Positions 1-6,051 are shown, counted from the first letter of the stretch. The stretch: DNA of 8,547 nucleotides from Gemmatimonadota bacterium (GCA_017889745.1 JAGGAG010000117.1:1-8547); one strand, 5' to 3'. Numbers and translations: made by a program. Notes: generated by a model not told the origin, from the sequence alone.

Positions 1-112
1 CGGGAACGGCTTCACCATGGCGGTGCAATGGCATCCCGAGTCGCTGGAGCCGCACGACGACATCTCCAAGGCGCTGTTCCGGGAGTTCGTGGTGGCCGCA
101 GGCGAGGGGTAG
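1..112 (+). CDS. Class I glutamine amidotransferase-like (peptidase C26) protein, 3' end
   Basis: Only the last 36 codons are present, read in the frame starting at base 2 and ending in TAG at 110-112. The visible peptide contains AVQWHPE, the His-x-Glu end of the Cys-His-Glu triad of class I glutamine amidotransferases, followed by a short helix (ALFREFVVAAG) typical of the family's C-terminus. The QWHPE form with a short tail resembles the gamma-glutamyl-GABA hydrolase (PuuD, peptidase C26) group, which hydrolyses gamma-glutamyl amide bonds in the cytoplasm. CarA, the small subunit of carbamoyl phosphate synthase, would be attractive next to pyr genes, but it usually reads QYHPEASPGPHD here. 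The nucleophile Cys lies outside the window, so the exact subfamily is inferred. The gene converges on the minus-strand operon ending at 150. Confidence 0.7.
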   Translation, partial: GNGFTMAVQWHPESLEPHDDISKALFREFVVAAGEG

Positions 113-123
113 AGGGAACAGCG

Positions 124-137
124 GTGAGCAGTGAGCG
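124..137 (+). repeat. Heptamer repeat pair (GTGAGCA, GTGAGCG)
   Basis: Two adjacent 7-bp units, GTGAGCA (124-130) and GTGAGCG (131-137), lie just after the amidotransferase stop. The same unit recurs inverted at 147-153 (CGCTCAC) and direct at 162-168. Identical units occur in tandem at 8179-8199, and the related GTRAACG occurs near 1770, 5600 and 5700, so this belongs to a dispersed family. Confidence 0.6.
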
Positions 138-169
138 ACTAGCGGTCGCTCACGGGCTCCCGTGAGCGA
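131..169. terminator. Overlapping hairpins between convergent genes, likely bidirectional terminator
   Basis: Two perfect stems share a middle arm. Stem 1 pairs 131-139 with 145-153 (9 bp, 5-base loop). Stem 2 pairs 146-156 with 159-169 (11 bp, tight loop). They cannot form together. They sit between the stop of the rightward amidotransferase (112) and the end of the leftward operon, whose stop codon (150-152) lies inside the stems. Neither side has a U-tract, so intrinsic termination is uncertain; the role is inferred from position and stem strength. Confidence 0.5.
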
Positions 170-1112
170 TCGCGTCGCGGAGTTCGCGGGTGAGTTCCCT
201 GAGCCGCTCGCCGGCGGAATCGAATGCGTCGGCGCTGAGGCCCTGGACCCGTCCCACCAGCCCAGTGGCTTCCAGCAGGTAGGTTTCGAGTCTTGTCCGG
301 GCCGCGAGTACCTGATCGCGGCCCGTGCGCCACCCTTCCAGCGCCTCACCGGCGTTCCTCCCGGCAAATGATTCGGTGGTCTCGTCGAGCAGCGCTACGT
401 CGCGCGCGGCGTTCGCCGCGGCGCCCAGCACGGCGTCGAGCTCGACGCTGATGGCGGTCGCTACCGGAAACTCGGCGTCGGGGCCGGCGACGCTGCGCGC
501 GGCGCGAGCAAGGGATGCGGCGAGGGTCCGCGCGGGGCCGGGGCGCAATTCCACCGTGGCCAGCAGCAGGGCATCGTAGCCAGCGAGCGCCGGTATCGCG
601 ACGACCTGCTGGTTGCCGAGGATCGGCATGGCCACGCCGCGCGCTGCGGAGCGCACGAGCAGGTAGAGGAAGAGCGGGGTGGCGAGAAGAATCCACGCCG
701 AGTAGATGGCCCCGGCAAGCGTGCCGGCCAGGAGCACCGCCACCAGGGTGGCGACGAAGGCCACGGGGAGCGCCGCCCAGGCGCGATGCGCCAGCACTGC
801 CCGGGTGGGAATGCCCTGTTCCGCGAGCCACGAATTGACCGGCTCGGCGCCGGCCTCAGGCAGGCGAACGAGTGCCTTCTCGCCCCGGGCGGCAGCGCGG
901 AGCATGTCCTGCGACACGCCGGAGCCGGCGATGTCCGCGAGGCGCTCCTGGAGGGGGCCGTGCCCGTCCGGGGTATCGTGTGCGTCGACAAAGAGCAGGG
1001 TTGTCGACAGGGACGCGGTGGTGCCGCCGCAATCGGGACACACCACGAGGCCAAGGGCTGCCGGGCGCTGGCAGACGGCACAGGGCGGACCCTCGCGGAG
1101 GGCGGCACTCAT
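150..1112 (-). CDS. Zinc-ribbon membrane protein of unknown function
   Basis: The product is 320 aa. An N-terminal zinc ribbon has four cysteines as CxxC-x10-CxxC (C11, C14, C25, C28; CAVC and CPDC). A soluble stretch (about 30-108) follows, then two adjacent hydrophobic segments (about 112-134 and 137-153) that should form a membrane hairpin. The C-terminal half (about 165-320) is Ala/Leu/Glu-rich and probably helical, ending in a charged helix likely to form a coiled coil. The ATG at 1110-1112 is chosen because it places the zinc ribbon at the N-terminus and overlaps the upstream stop by 4 bases (ATGA), implying translational coupling. The open frame extends further upstream, but that part lies inside the preceding gene. 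No enzyme motif is visible. Zinc binding and membrane location are inferred; no family is recognised. Confidence 0.8.
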   Translation of the reverse strand: MSAALREGPPCAVCQRPAALGLVVCPDCGGTTASLSTTLLFVDAHDTPDGHGPLQERLADIAGSGVSQDMLRAAARGEKALVRLPEAGAEPVNSWLAEQGIPTRAVLAHRAWAALPVAFVATLVAVLLAGTLAGAIYSAWILLATPLFLYLLVRSAARGVAMPILGNQQVVAIPALAGYDALLLATVELRPGPARTLAASLARAARSVAGPDAEFPVATAISVELDAVLGAAANAARDVALLDETTESFAGRNAGEALEGWRTGRDQVLAARTRLETYLLEATGLVGRVQGLSADAFDSAGERLRELTRELRDAIAHGSP

Positions 1113-1681
1113 CGGGTCAGCTCCTGGAGCACGCCCTCCGCGTTGGAGCGCCAGCCATCGGCCTCGTGATACTCGACCAGGAACCGCTCGAGGAGGTTCC
1201 GGGCGCTGGCCCGGCGACCGAGTGCGTAATCGGCCATACCGGCGTGATAGAGCGCCATGTAGTGTGTGGGCCAGTAGTCGACCACCATGTTCATGATCGG
1301 CCCGGCGGAGCGGTCGTCGCCGGCATCGGCGATGGGGTGGGCTACCTCGAACACGATGCCGGCAGCCCGGGTACGTTCGGACGGGTCGAGCCGGTCGATG
1401 ACGGCCCGGGCGGAGTCGATGCGGCCGCCCAGGGCGAGACAGGCGGCGCCGAAGCCCTGGCCGTCGACGGTGGCAGGCGGCGGCGTGTTGCGCCAGGTGA
1501 GTTCGACCTCGACGGTATTGCAGCGCGGCTTGACCTGAGCAAACCACTCCTGGCCAGTGCCTGCGGCGGCGGCCGATGGGTGCGGGGCGGGGGCGCCGGC
1601 ACGCGCGGCCGGTGCGCCCAGCACGAGCATGGCGCAGAAGGCGACCCAGGCGAGGCCAAGGAAATAGTGGATCCGTGACAT
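1109..1681 (-). CDS. Exported TPR-like protein of unknown function
   Basis: The product is 190 aa. It begins with a clear Sec-type signal peptide: a short basic start (MSRIHY), a hydrophobic core at about 7-23, and an Ala-x-Ala cleavage site near residues 26-28 (ARA before GAPAP). No lipobox cysteine precedes cleavage, so the mature protein is probably periplasmic or released. The mature part carries two cysteines (C54, C81) that could form a disulfide. The C-terminal 50 residues (about 138-187, with the core MALYHAGMADYALGR) look like a TPR-type helix pair. The ATG at 1679-1681 is chosen because it begins the signal peptide; the open frame runs much further upstream but only through DNA antisense to pyrR and pyrB. 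It is the first gene of a two-gene operon, overlapping the zinc-ribbon membrane gene by ATGA. Partner and function are unknown. Confidence 0.8.
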   Translation of the reverse strand: MSRIHYFLGLAWVAFCAMLVLGAPAARAGAPAPHPSAAAAGTGQEWFAQVKPRCNTVEVELTWRNTPPPATVDGQGFGAACLALGGRIDSARAVIDRLDPSERTRAAGIVFEVAHPIADAGDDRSAGPIMNMVVDYWPTHYMALYHAGMADYALGRRASARNLLERFLVEYHEADGWRSNAEGVLQELTR

Positions 1682-1769
1682 GCAGTTTCCCGAGGCAAGT
1701 TGTGTTCCGGGGGATGCCGCGGGGGTGAGGGAGTGCACAAGGGAACGGCGTGAGGGGGCGGGGAACCGC

Positions 1770-1783
1770 GTCAACGGTGAACG
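1770..1783 (+). repeat. Degenerate heptamer pair (GTCAACG, GTGAACG)
   Basis: Two adjacent 7-bp units of the GTNAACG type lie in the divergent gap between the exported TPR-like gene and pyrR. The second unit is identical to units near 5674-5694. With only two copies, one of them variant, chance is possible; it is listed because the same family fills other gaps in this window. Confidence 0.35.
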
Positions 1784-1798
1784 GGTTGCTGCGGAGCG

Positions 1799-1817
1799 GC
1801 TGCCGTTGCCGGGCAGC
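1799..1817. promoter_or_regulatory. Dyad GCTGCC-N7-GGCAGC upstream of pyrR
   Basis: A perfect 6-bp inverted repeat with a 7-base centre overlaps the candidate -35 element of the pyr promoter. It could be a protein-binding operator in DNA or, if transcription starts further upstream, an RNA hairpin about 26 bases before the pyrR start. There is no following T-run, so it does not look like an attenuator terminator. No match to the PyrR-binding RNA consensus of Bacillus was recognised here. Confidence 0.3.
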
Positions 1818-1834
1818 GTGATCCCCGGTAGCTT
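1806..1834 (+). promoter_or_regulatory. Candidate promoter of the pyr operon
   Basis: TTGCCG (1806-1811, four of six matches to TTGACA) is followed by a 17-base spacer and TAGCTT (1829-1834, fits TAnnnT). Transcription would start near 1841-1844, at or within a few bases of the pyrR ATG. No Shine-Dalgarno sequence is visible before that ATG, which agrees with a leaderless mRNA. The element is a hand-read match, not verified. Confidence 0.4.
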
Positions 1835-1843
1835 CCCGCCCCG

Positions 1844-2380
1844 ATGCCTACCCGCACCGCAGTCATGGACGACCGGGCCATCGCGCGCTGCCTCGCGCGG
1901 ATGGCGTCGGAAATCGTCGAACGGGCCCGGGGCACGGAACAGCTCGTCATCGTCGGCATCCAGCGCCGCGGGGTCGAACTGGCCGCCCGCCTCAAGCGGC
2001 TCATCGACGACGCAGAATCCTCCCATATCGCCTTCGGCAAGCTCGACATCACGCTCTACCGCGACGACCTGCAGGCGGTGGGCCCCCGTCCCATGGTGGG
2101 GGAGACCACGCTGCCGGAACTCGACGGCAAGATCGTGGTGATCGTGGACGACGTGCTCTATACCGGCCGGACGGTGCGCGCGGCGCTGGACGAGTGCGCC
2201 GACTTCGGGCGGCCGCGGCGGATCCTGCTCTGCGTGCTGATCGACCGCGGGGGCCGGGAACTGCCGATCCAGGCCGACATCATCGGCGTCACGGTAAGCA
2301 CCGGGGCGGGAGACAGGGTGGACGTGCTGGTGCGCGAGCGCGATGGCGAGGACGCGGTGGCCATCGTGCGGGGAACCTGA
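1844..2380 (+). CDS. pyrR: PyrR, pyrimidine operon regulator / uracil phosphoribosyltransferase
   Basis: The product is 178 aa (B. subtilis PyrR is 181). It has the type I phosphoribosyltransferase fold with the PRPP loop VVIVDDVLYTGRT at residues 98-110, the LDITLYRDDL segment at 67-76, and the family signature DRGGRELPIQAD at 134-145. All are close to the Bacillus protein. In Firmicutes PyrR binds pyr mRNA when UMP is high and causes attenuation; in mycobacteria it blocks translation; it often retains some uracil phosphoribosyltransferase activity. The ATG at 1844 is chosen because it yields the expected N-terminus (MPTRTAVMDD) and lies just after a candidate promoter; no ribosome binding site is seen. 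It is the first gene of pyrR-pyrB-pyrC. How it would act without an evident leader is an open question. Confidence 0.95.
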   Translation: MPTRTAVMDDRAIARCLARMASEIVERARGTEQLVIVGIQRRGVELAARLKRLIDDAESSHIAFGKLDITLYRDDLQAVGPRPMVGETTLPELDGKIVVIVDDVLYTGRTVRAALDECADFGRPRRILLCVLIDRGGRELPIQADIIGVTVSTGAGDRVDVLVRERDGEDAVAIVRGT

Positions 2381-2381
2381 G

Positions 2382-3335
2382 ATGCCGACCCCACTGGGCA
2401 AGGACCTCACGGCGCTCGAGTACCTGTCGGCCGACCAGATCCGCCTCATCCTCGACACCGCTGAGCCGTTCAAGGAAGTGAGCGAGCGGCAGATCAAGAA
2501 GGTTCCGGCGCTCCGGGGCAAGACGATCGTCAACCTGTTCTTCGAAGCTTCCACCCGCACGCGTATCTCCTTCGAGTTCGCGGAAAAGCGGCTCTCGGCC
2601 GACACGGTGAACGTGGCGAGCTCGGGCTCCTCGGTGAGCAAGGGGGAGACGCTGGTGGACACGGCGCGCAACCTGGAGGCGATGCACATCGACATGGTGG
2701 TGATCCGTCACCATGCCTCGGGTTCGGCGGAGTTCCTGGGCAAGCGGATCCGCTCGAGCGTGATCAACGCCGGCGACGGGAAGCACGAGCACCCGACGCA
2801 GGGGCTGCTGGACATCCTGACGCTGCGGGACAAGTTCGGGAAGATCGAGGGACTCAAGGTGGCCATCTGCGGCGACCTGCTGCACAGCCGGGTGGGCCGC
2901 AGCAACATCCACGGGCTGCTGAAGCTCGGCGCCGAGGTGGCGGTGTGCGGCCCGGCCTCGCTGCTGCCGCGTGACGTGGAGTCGCTCGGCGTGACGGTGA
3001 TCCCGCACATCGAGGACGCAATCCAGTGGGCGGACGCGCTCAATATCCTGCGGCTGCAATTGGAGCGGATGACGGCGGGCTACATCCCCTCGCTCCGGGA
3101 ATACAACCGGGTCTTCGGCCTCTCGACCGTGCGGCTCGACCGGGCGCCCAAGGACCTGGTGATCATGCACCCGGGCCCGATGAACCGCGGTGTCGAAATC
3201 GACAGTGAAGTGGCCGATGGCCCGCACAGCGTGATCCTGCCGCAGGTGACGAACGGCGTGGCGGTGCGGATGGCAGTGCTCTACCTGCTGGCGGGTGGGG
3301 CGCCGGACTGGGCACAAGCCGGAGGCAGCGAATGA
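2382..3335 (+). CDS. pyrB: Aspartate carbamoyltransferase catalytic chain
   Basis: The product is 317 aa, the usual length. It joins carbamoyl phosphate and L-aspartate to give N-carbamoyl-L-aspartate, the committed step of UMP synthesis, in the cytoplasm. Visible motifs are the carbamoyl phosphate site FFEASTRTR (53-61), the loop SSVSKGE (83-89) with the lysine that reaches a neighbouring subunit's active site, RHH at 109-111, HPTQ at 137-140, the aspartate-domain segment GDLLHSRVGRSN, and the C-terminal HPGPMNRGVEI. The ATG at 2382 comes one base after the pyrR stop, with a GGGGA stretch a few bases upstream. An in-frame GTG at 2343 lies inside pyrR and is not favoured. No pyrI regulatory chain is adjacent, so a class B or C enzyme without that subunit is likely. 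It overlaps pyrC by ATGA. Confidence 0.97.
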   Translation: MPTPLGKDLTALEYLSADQIRLILDTAEPFKEVSERQIKKVPALRGKTIVNLFFEASTRTRISFEFAEKRLSADTVNVASSGSSVSKGETLVDTARNLEAMHIDMVVIRHHASGSAEFLGKRIRSSVINAGDGKHEHPTQGLLDILTLRDKFGKIEGLKVAICGDLLHSRVGRSNIHGLLKLGAEVAVCGPASLLPRDVESLGVTVIPHIEDAIQWADALNILRLQLERMTAGYIPSLREYNRVFGLSTVRLDRAPKDLVIMHPGPMNRGVEIDSEVADGPHSVILPQVTNGVAVRMAVLYLLAGGAPDWAQAGGSE

Positions 3336-4621
3336 GCCGGCCGATTCTCCTCAAGGGCGGGCGGGTGATCGATCCGTCGCGCCGGTCCGATGGCACGGCC
3401 GATGTGCTGCTGCAGGGCGGGCGGATCGAGGCGGTGGGGCTCAACATTCTGCCGCCCGATGGCACGCAGGTGGTGGAGTGCGCCGGCAAGGTGGTGGCGC
3501 CGGGGCTCATCGACGTGCACGTGCACCTGCGGGAGCCGGGCCAGGAAGACCTGGAGACGGTGGCGACGGGTGCCATGGCGGCGGTGGCGGGCGGCTTCAC
3601 CGGCATCTGTGCCATGCCGAATACCGATCCGGTGTGCGACAACCAGGGCGTGGTCGGGTTCGTGATCGCGCAGGCGCAGCGGGCGGCGAAGGCGCGAGTG
3701 TACCCGATCGGCGCCGTGTCCGTGGGCCAGAAAGGCCAGCAGCTCGCCGAGTTCGGTGAACTGGTGGGTGCGGGGGCAGTGGCGGTGAGCGACGACGGCA
3801 AGCCGGTGGCGTCGAGCCACCTCATGCGGATGGCGCTCGAGTACGCCAAGACGTTCGGGATCCCGGTGGCAGACCACTGCGAGGACCCGACGCTGGCGGC
3901 GGGCGGCTCGATGCACGAGGGGATCATCTCGACCCGCCTCGGCCTCAAGGGAATCCCCGCGGCGGCGGAAGAGATCATGGTGGCGCGGGACATCCTGCTG
4001 GCGGAACTCACCGGCGGGCACGTGCACCTCTGTCACATGTCGACGCGCGGCTCGGTGGAGCTGATCCGCCGCGCAAAGGACGCGGGGCTCAGGGTGACGG
4101 CGGAGGCATGCCCGCATCACTTCGCGCTGACGCACGAGAGCTGCCTGGGCTACAACACGAATGCCAAGATGAACCCGCCGCTCCGGGAAGACCTGGATCG
4201 CGAGGCGATCCGGCAGGGCCTCAAGGACGGGACGATCGACGTGATCGCGACGGACCACGCGCCGCATCACTACGACGCGAAGGAGCGGGAGTTCGACGAT
4301 GCGCCCAACGGGATCATCGGGCTGGAGACGGCGTTCGGGCTGGCAATGGCGGAGCTGGTGAACACGGGACTCCTGTCACTGCCCGACCTGCTGCTGCGCA
4401 TGAGCACGACGCCGGCCCGCACGTTCAACCTGCCGGGCGGCACCCTGGCGACGGGCGCCCCGGCCGATGTGGTGGTGCTGGACCCCGCGATCCAGTGGGT
4501 GGTGCAGCCGGAGGCCTTCTTTTCCAAGAGCCGGAACACCCCGTTTGCCGGCCGGACGCTGACGGGCCGGGCGGAACTCACGATCGTCCGGGGGCAGGTG
4601 GCCTTCCAGCGGACGTCCTGA
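3332..4621 (+). CDS. pyrC: Dihydroorotase, type I, complete active site
   Basis: The product is 429 aa. It reversibly cyclises N-carbamoyl-L-aspartate to dihydroorotate, directly following PyrB. The amidohydrolase metal site is intact: HVHLRE with H63 and H65, D154 in SDDG, H182 in DHCED, H235 in CHMSTR, and the catalytic Asp D308 in ATDHAPH. CPHH (260-263) and MNPPLR (280-285) are also typical. The Asp in place of a carbamylated lysine and the overall length match the Aquifex-type class I enzymes, some of which assemble with aspartate carbamoyltransferase. The ATG at 3332 overlaps the pyrB stop by 4 bases, so the two are translationally coupled and made together. All key residues are present, so this is not one of the inactive PyrC homologues that only scaffold PyrB. 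Confidence 0.97.
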   Translation: MSRPILLKGGRVIDPSRRSDGTADVLLQGGRIEAVGLNILPPDGTQVVECAGKVVAPGLIDVHVHLREPGQEDLETVATGAMAAVAGGFTGICAMPNTDPVCDNQGVVGFVIAQAQRAAKARVYPIGAVSVGQKGQQLAEFGELVGAGAVAVSDDGKPVASSHLMRMALEYAKTFGIPVADHCEDPTLAAGGSMHEGIISTRLGLKGIPAAAEEIMVARDILLAELTGGHVHLCHMSTRGSVELIRRAKDAGLRVTAEACPHHFALTHESCLGYNTNAKMNPPLREDLDREAIRQGLKDGTIDVIATDHAPHHYDAKEREFDDAPNGIIGLETAFGLAMAELVNTGLLSLPDLLLRMSTTPARTFNLPGGTLATGAPADVVVLDPAIQWVVQPEAFFSKSRNTPFAGRTLTGRAELTIVRGQVAFQRTS

Positions 4622-4652
4622 GACAGAATTACATTGAAACGGGTGCATTGGA

Positions 4653-4684
4653 TTGCGCGGTGGCGGTAGCCTCCCCGGCATAAT
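4653..4684 (+). promoter_or_regulatory. Weak candidate promoter after pyrC
   Basis: The 80-base gap between pyrC and the next gene is AT-richer than its surroundings. CATAAT (4679-4684) matches five of six bases of TATAAT. The best -35, TTGCGC (4653-4658), stands 20 bases away, which is too far for a standard promoter, so only the -10 is convincing. The start would fall near 4691, about 11 bases before the ATG at 4702. Confidence 0.22.
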
Positions 4685-4701
4685 CACTGTGAGGGTTCGC
4701 G

Positions 4702-5592
4702 ATGGCTGAGACCGATTCCCCCCTGGCGCAGGTGGATCACCTGCTGCAGCAGCGGGAACAGTACGAACAGTGGCTTGCCCGCCTCGATGGTACCGGCTCC
4801 AAGGCGCCAGATGCAGTGCGACAGAAGGTCCGCGCGGACTACCAGGGCCGGCTGGAGGCGGTGCTGGTGGAGTTGCGGTCGCACGTGTCATCGGTGGAAG
4901 TGGCGCTGGCCGGTCACAACGAGGCGCGGGTCTCGCTCGAGGCACGCCAGACCGACATCCAGGAGCGTCTTGCCGAGGCGGAGATCCGCCACGCGGTGGG
5001 GGAGTACACGGACGACGAGTGGAGCGCGGTAGGGGCGGAAGCGGAAGCAGCGCTGGAGGACATCGGCCGGCGCATCGGGGCGGAGCAGGGGGAGATCACG
5101 CGGCTTTCGGCGGTGCTGCACCTGGTGGCCAAGCCGGCCGCGCCGGTGCCGGCACCCGCGCCGTCGCTCCGGATGCCGACCCCGATGCCGGAGCCGGCGG
5201 CCGCGGGGCCCGAGGCACCGCCGGCCCCGTCGGGTGCACCGCGGTTCGTGCCGAAGACGCCGGGCGCCATGCCGCGCGCGGGGGGGACGTTGCCGCCGCC
5301 CAAGTCGGTTGCCCCGGTGGACGAGCTGGCCTTCCTCAAGTCGGTGACCGGGGAGCAGGGGCCGCGCAAGGCACCGCCTCGCAAAACCGACAGCGGCCCG
5401 ATGCGGGCGATCGACATCGGGCAGGAGCCGCCGGCGGTGGCGGTGGACAGCGACCGCGATGACGTGTCACCGGCCGCGCGGCCGGGAGCGGCAGCCAGCG
5501 TGAAGACGCTCAAGTGCGGGGAGTGCGGAACGCTCAACCGGCCGACGGAGTGGTACTGTGAGCGGTGCGGAGCTGAACTCGCAGCCCTCTAG
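4702..5592 (+). CDS. Coiled-coil protein with C-terminal zinc ribbon, unknown function
   Basis: The product is 296 aa in three parts. Residues about 5-143 are charged and helical, rich in Gln, Glu, Arg and Ala with regular leucines, and probably a coiled coil. Residues about 144-265 are a Pro/Ala/Gly-rich, probably disordered linker. Residues 272-293 are a zinc ribbon, CxxC-x10-CxxC (C272, C275, C286, C289; CGEC and CERC), of the common zinc-ribbon-2 style. Inside the linker a short amphipathic stretch, VDELAFLKSV (206-215), stands out as a likely binding motif. There is no signal peptide or membrane segment, so it is presumably cytoplasmic. The ATG has a good ribosome site (GAGGG, 6 bases upstream). 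It may share the pyr transcript across an 80-base gap or have its own promoter. It converges on rpsT. Function is unknown. Confidence 0.85.
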   Translation: MAETDSPLAQVDHLLQQREQYEQWLARLDGTGSKAPDAVRQKVRADYQGRLEAVLVELRSHVSSVEVALAGHNEARVSLEARQTDIQERLAEAEIRHAVGEYTDDEWSAVGAEAEAALEDIGRRIGAEQGEITRLSAVLHLVAKPAAPVPAPAPSLRMPTPMPEPAAAGPEAPPAPSGAPRFVPKTPGAMPRAGGTLPPPKSVAPVDELAFLKSVTGEQGPRKAPPRKTDSGPMRAIDIGQEPPAVAVDSDRDDVSPAARPGAAASVKTLKCGECGTLNRPTEWYCERCGAELAAL

Positions 5593-5599
5593 AAGCAGC

Positions 5600-5629
5600 G
5601 TGAACCGTAAACGGTAAACGGTAAACGGG
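5600..5629 (+). repeat. Heptamer array, four units (GTGAACC, then GTAAACG x3)
   Basis: Four head-to-tail 7-bp units begin 8 bases after the stop of the zinc-ribbon gene: GTGAACC (5600-5606) and three identical GTAAACG (5607-5627), followed by GG. The array is mirrored by an inverted array at 5674-5701, so the two could pair over roughly 30 bases with a few mismatches, enclosing the terminator hairpin. Confidence 0.85.
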
Positions 5630-5643
5630 AAGCGCAGGTACGA

Positions 5644-5677
5644 AGCGGGGGCTCCGATATGATTCGGGGCCCCCGTT
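5644..5677. terminator. Bidirectional terminator hairpin between zinc-ribbon gene and rpsT
   Basis: A 14-bp stem pairs 5644-5657 with 5664-5677, with a 6-base loop (TATGAT) and two G-T wobbles. It lies between two convergent genes and is strong enough to act in both directions. U-tracts are poor: the rightward side runs into CACTGTTTACC and the leftward side into CGTACC. It is enclosed by inverted heptamer arrays that may extend the structure. Confidence 0.7.
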
Positions 5678-5701
5678 CACTGTTTACCGTTCACCGTTTA
5701 C
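5674..5701 (-). repeat. Inverted heptamer array, four units (GTRAACR)
   Basis: Read on the minus strand from 5701, the units are GTAAACG, GTGAACG, GTAAACA and GTGAACG. They begin 8 bases past the rpsT stop codon, the same distance as the plus-strand array stands from its own gene's stop. The outer bases of the terminator stem overlap the last unit. Confidence 0.85.
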
Positions 5702-5709
5702 GCAATTTC

Positions 5710-5976
5710 CTACTTCTTCTTCCCCAGCTTCGCCACCGCCTTGGCCAGCCGGCTCTTCTGCCGGGCCGCGGTGTTGCGATGGATGAGGTTCTTGCGGCCG
5801 GCGCGGTCGAGGACCTTCTGGGCGGCTTCGAATGCCTTGGCGGCCTCATCGGCGGTGCCCGCGGCGCGGACCTTCTTGACCGCGTTGCGGAGCTGGCTGC
5901 GCTGGGCGCGGTTGCGCTCGGTGCGCGTCTTGGTTTGCCGCATGGCCTTCTTGGCCGACTTGGTTCGTGGCACCAT
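5710..5976 (-). CDS. rpsT: 30S ribosomal protein S20
   Basis: The product is 88 aa, close to the typical 87. It binds 16S rRNA in the 30S body and is needed early in assembly. The basic N-terminus (PRTKSAKKAMRQTKTR), NRAQRSQLRNAVKK, and the late KNLIHRNTAARQKSRLAKAV segment are the S20 hallmarks; it ends in KKK. The ATG at 5974-5976 is immediately followed by GTG at 5971-5973. The GTG would give the canonical N-terminus (MPRTKSAKK), 87 aa, and better spacing to the GAGG ribosome site (6 rather than 3 bases), so either may be used. An in-frame TTG at 5989-5991 is less likely. It is monocistronic, with its own strong promoter upstream and a shared bidirectional terminator downstream. Confidence 0.95.
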   Translation of the reverse strand: MVPRTKSAKKAMRQTKTRTERNRAQRSQLRNAVKKVRAAGTADEAAKAFEAAQKVLDRAGRKNLIHRNTAARQKSRLAKAVAKLGKKK

Positions 5977-6022
5977 CAACCTCGGGTTCAAAAATCGTTC
6001 AAGTGCTGATCAGGGGCGGGGA

Positions 6023-6051
6023 TATATAGCCCGGACCTCCTGCCCGGTCAA
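6023..6051 (-). promoter_or_regulatory. Sigma70-type promoter of rpsT
   Basis: On the minus strand TTGACC (6051-6046, five of six matches) is followed by exactly 17 bases and TATATA (6028-6023). This is the best promoter match in the window and stands out from a GC-rich background. Transcription would start near 6016, giving a leader of about 40 bases before rpsT. Confidence 0.8.

Noticed and set aside
1..112. CarA (carbamoyl phosphate synthase small subunit) as the upstream partial gene
   Set aside because: The pyr context is tempting, but the QWHPESLEPHDD ending and short tail fit peptidase C26 better than the QYHPEASPGPHD style of CarA; a separate minus operon also lies between.
872..1678. 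Long plus-strand open frame (268 codons) opposite the two-gene minus operon
   Set aside because: It is antisense to both well-supported genes, is Arg/Gly-rich without domain motifs, and reflects the GC-rich third-position pattern of the other strand.
1682..1776. Promoter for the minus-strand TPR-like gene (TTGACG on the minus strand near 1772)
   Set aside because: A -35-like hexamer is present, but no acceptable -10 lies 16-18 bases downstream, so it was not annotated.
1682..1843. Bacillus-type PyrR attenuator (antiterminator, terminator, binding loop)
   Set aside because: No hairpin followed by a T-run and no recognisable PyrR-binding consensus in the gap; only a 6-bp dyad is seen.
2289..4270. 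Long minus-strand open frames under pyrB and pyrC
   Set aside because: They lie opposite unmistakable pyrB and pyrC and read as His/Arg/Pro-rich shadow protein with no recognisable domain.
5600..5701. CRISPR array or attachment site
   Set aside because: The units are only 7 bp, contiguous without spacers, and inverted around a terminator; no cas, integrase or tRNA gene is present.
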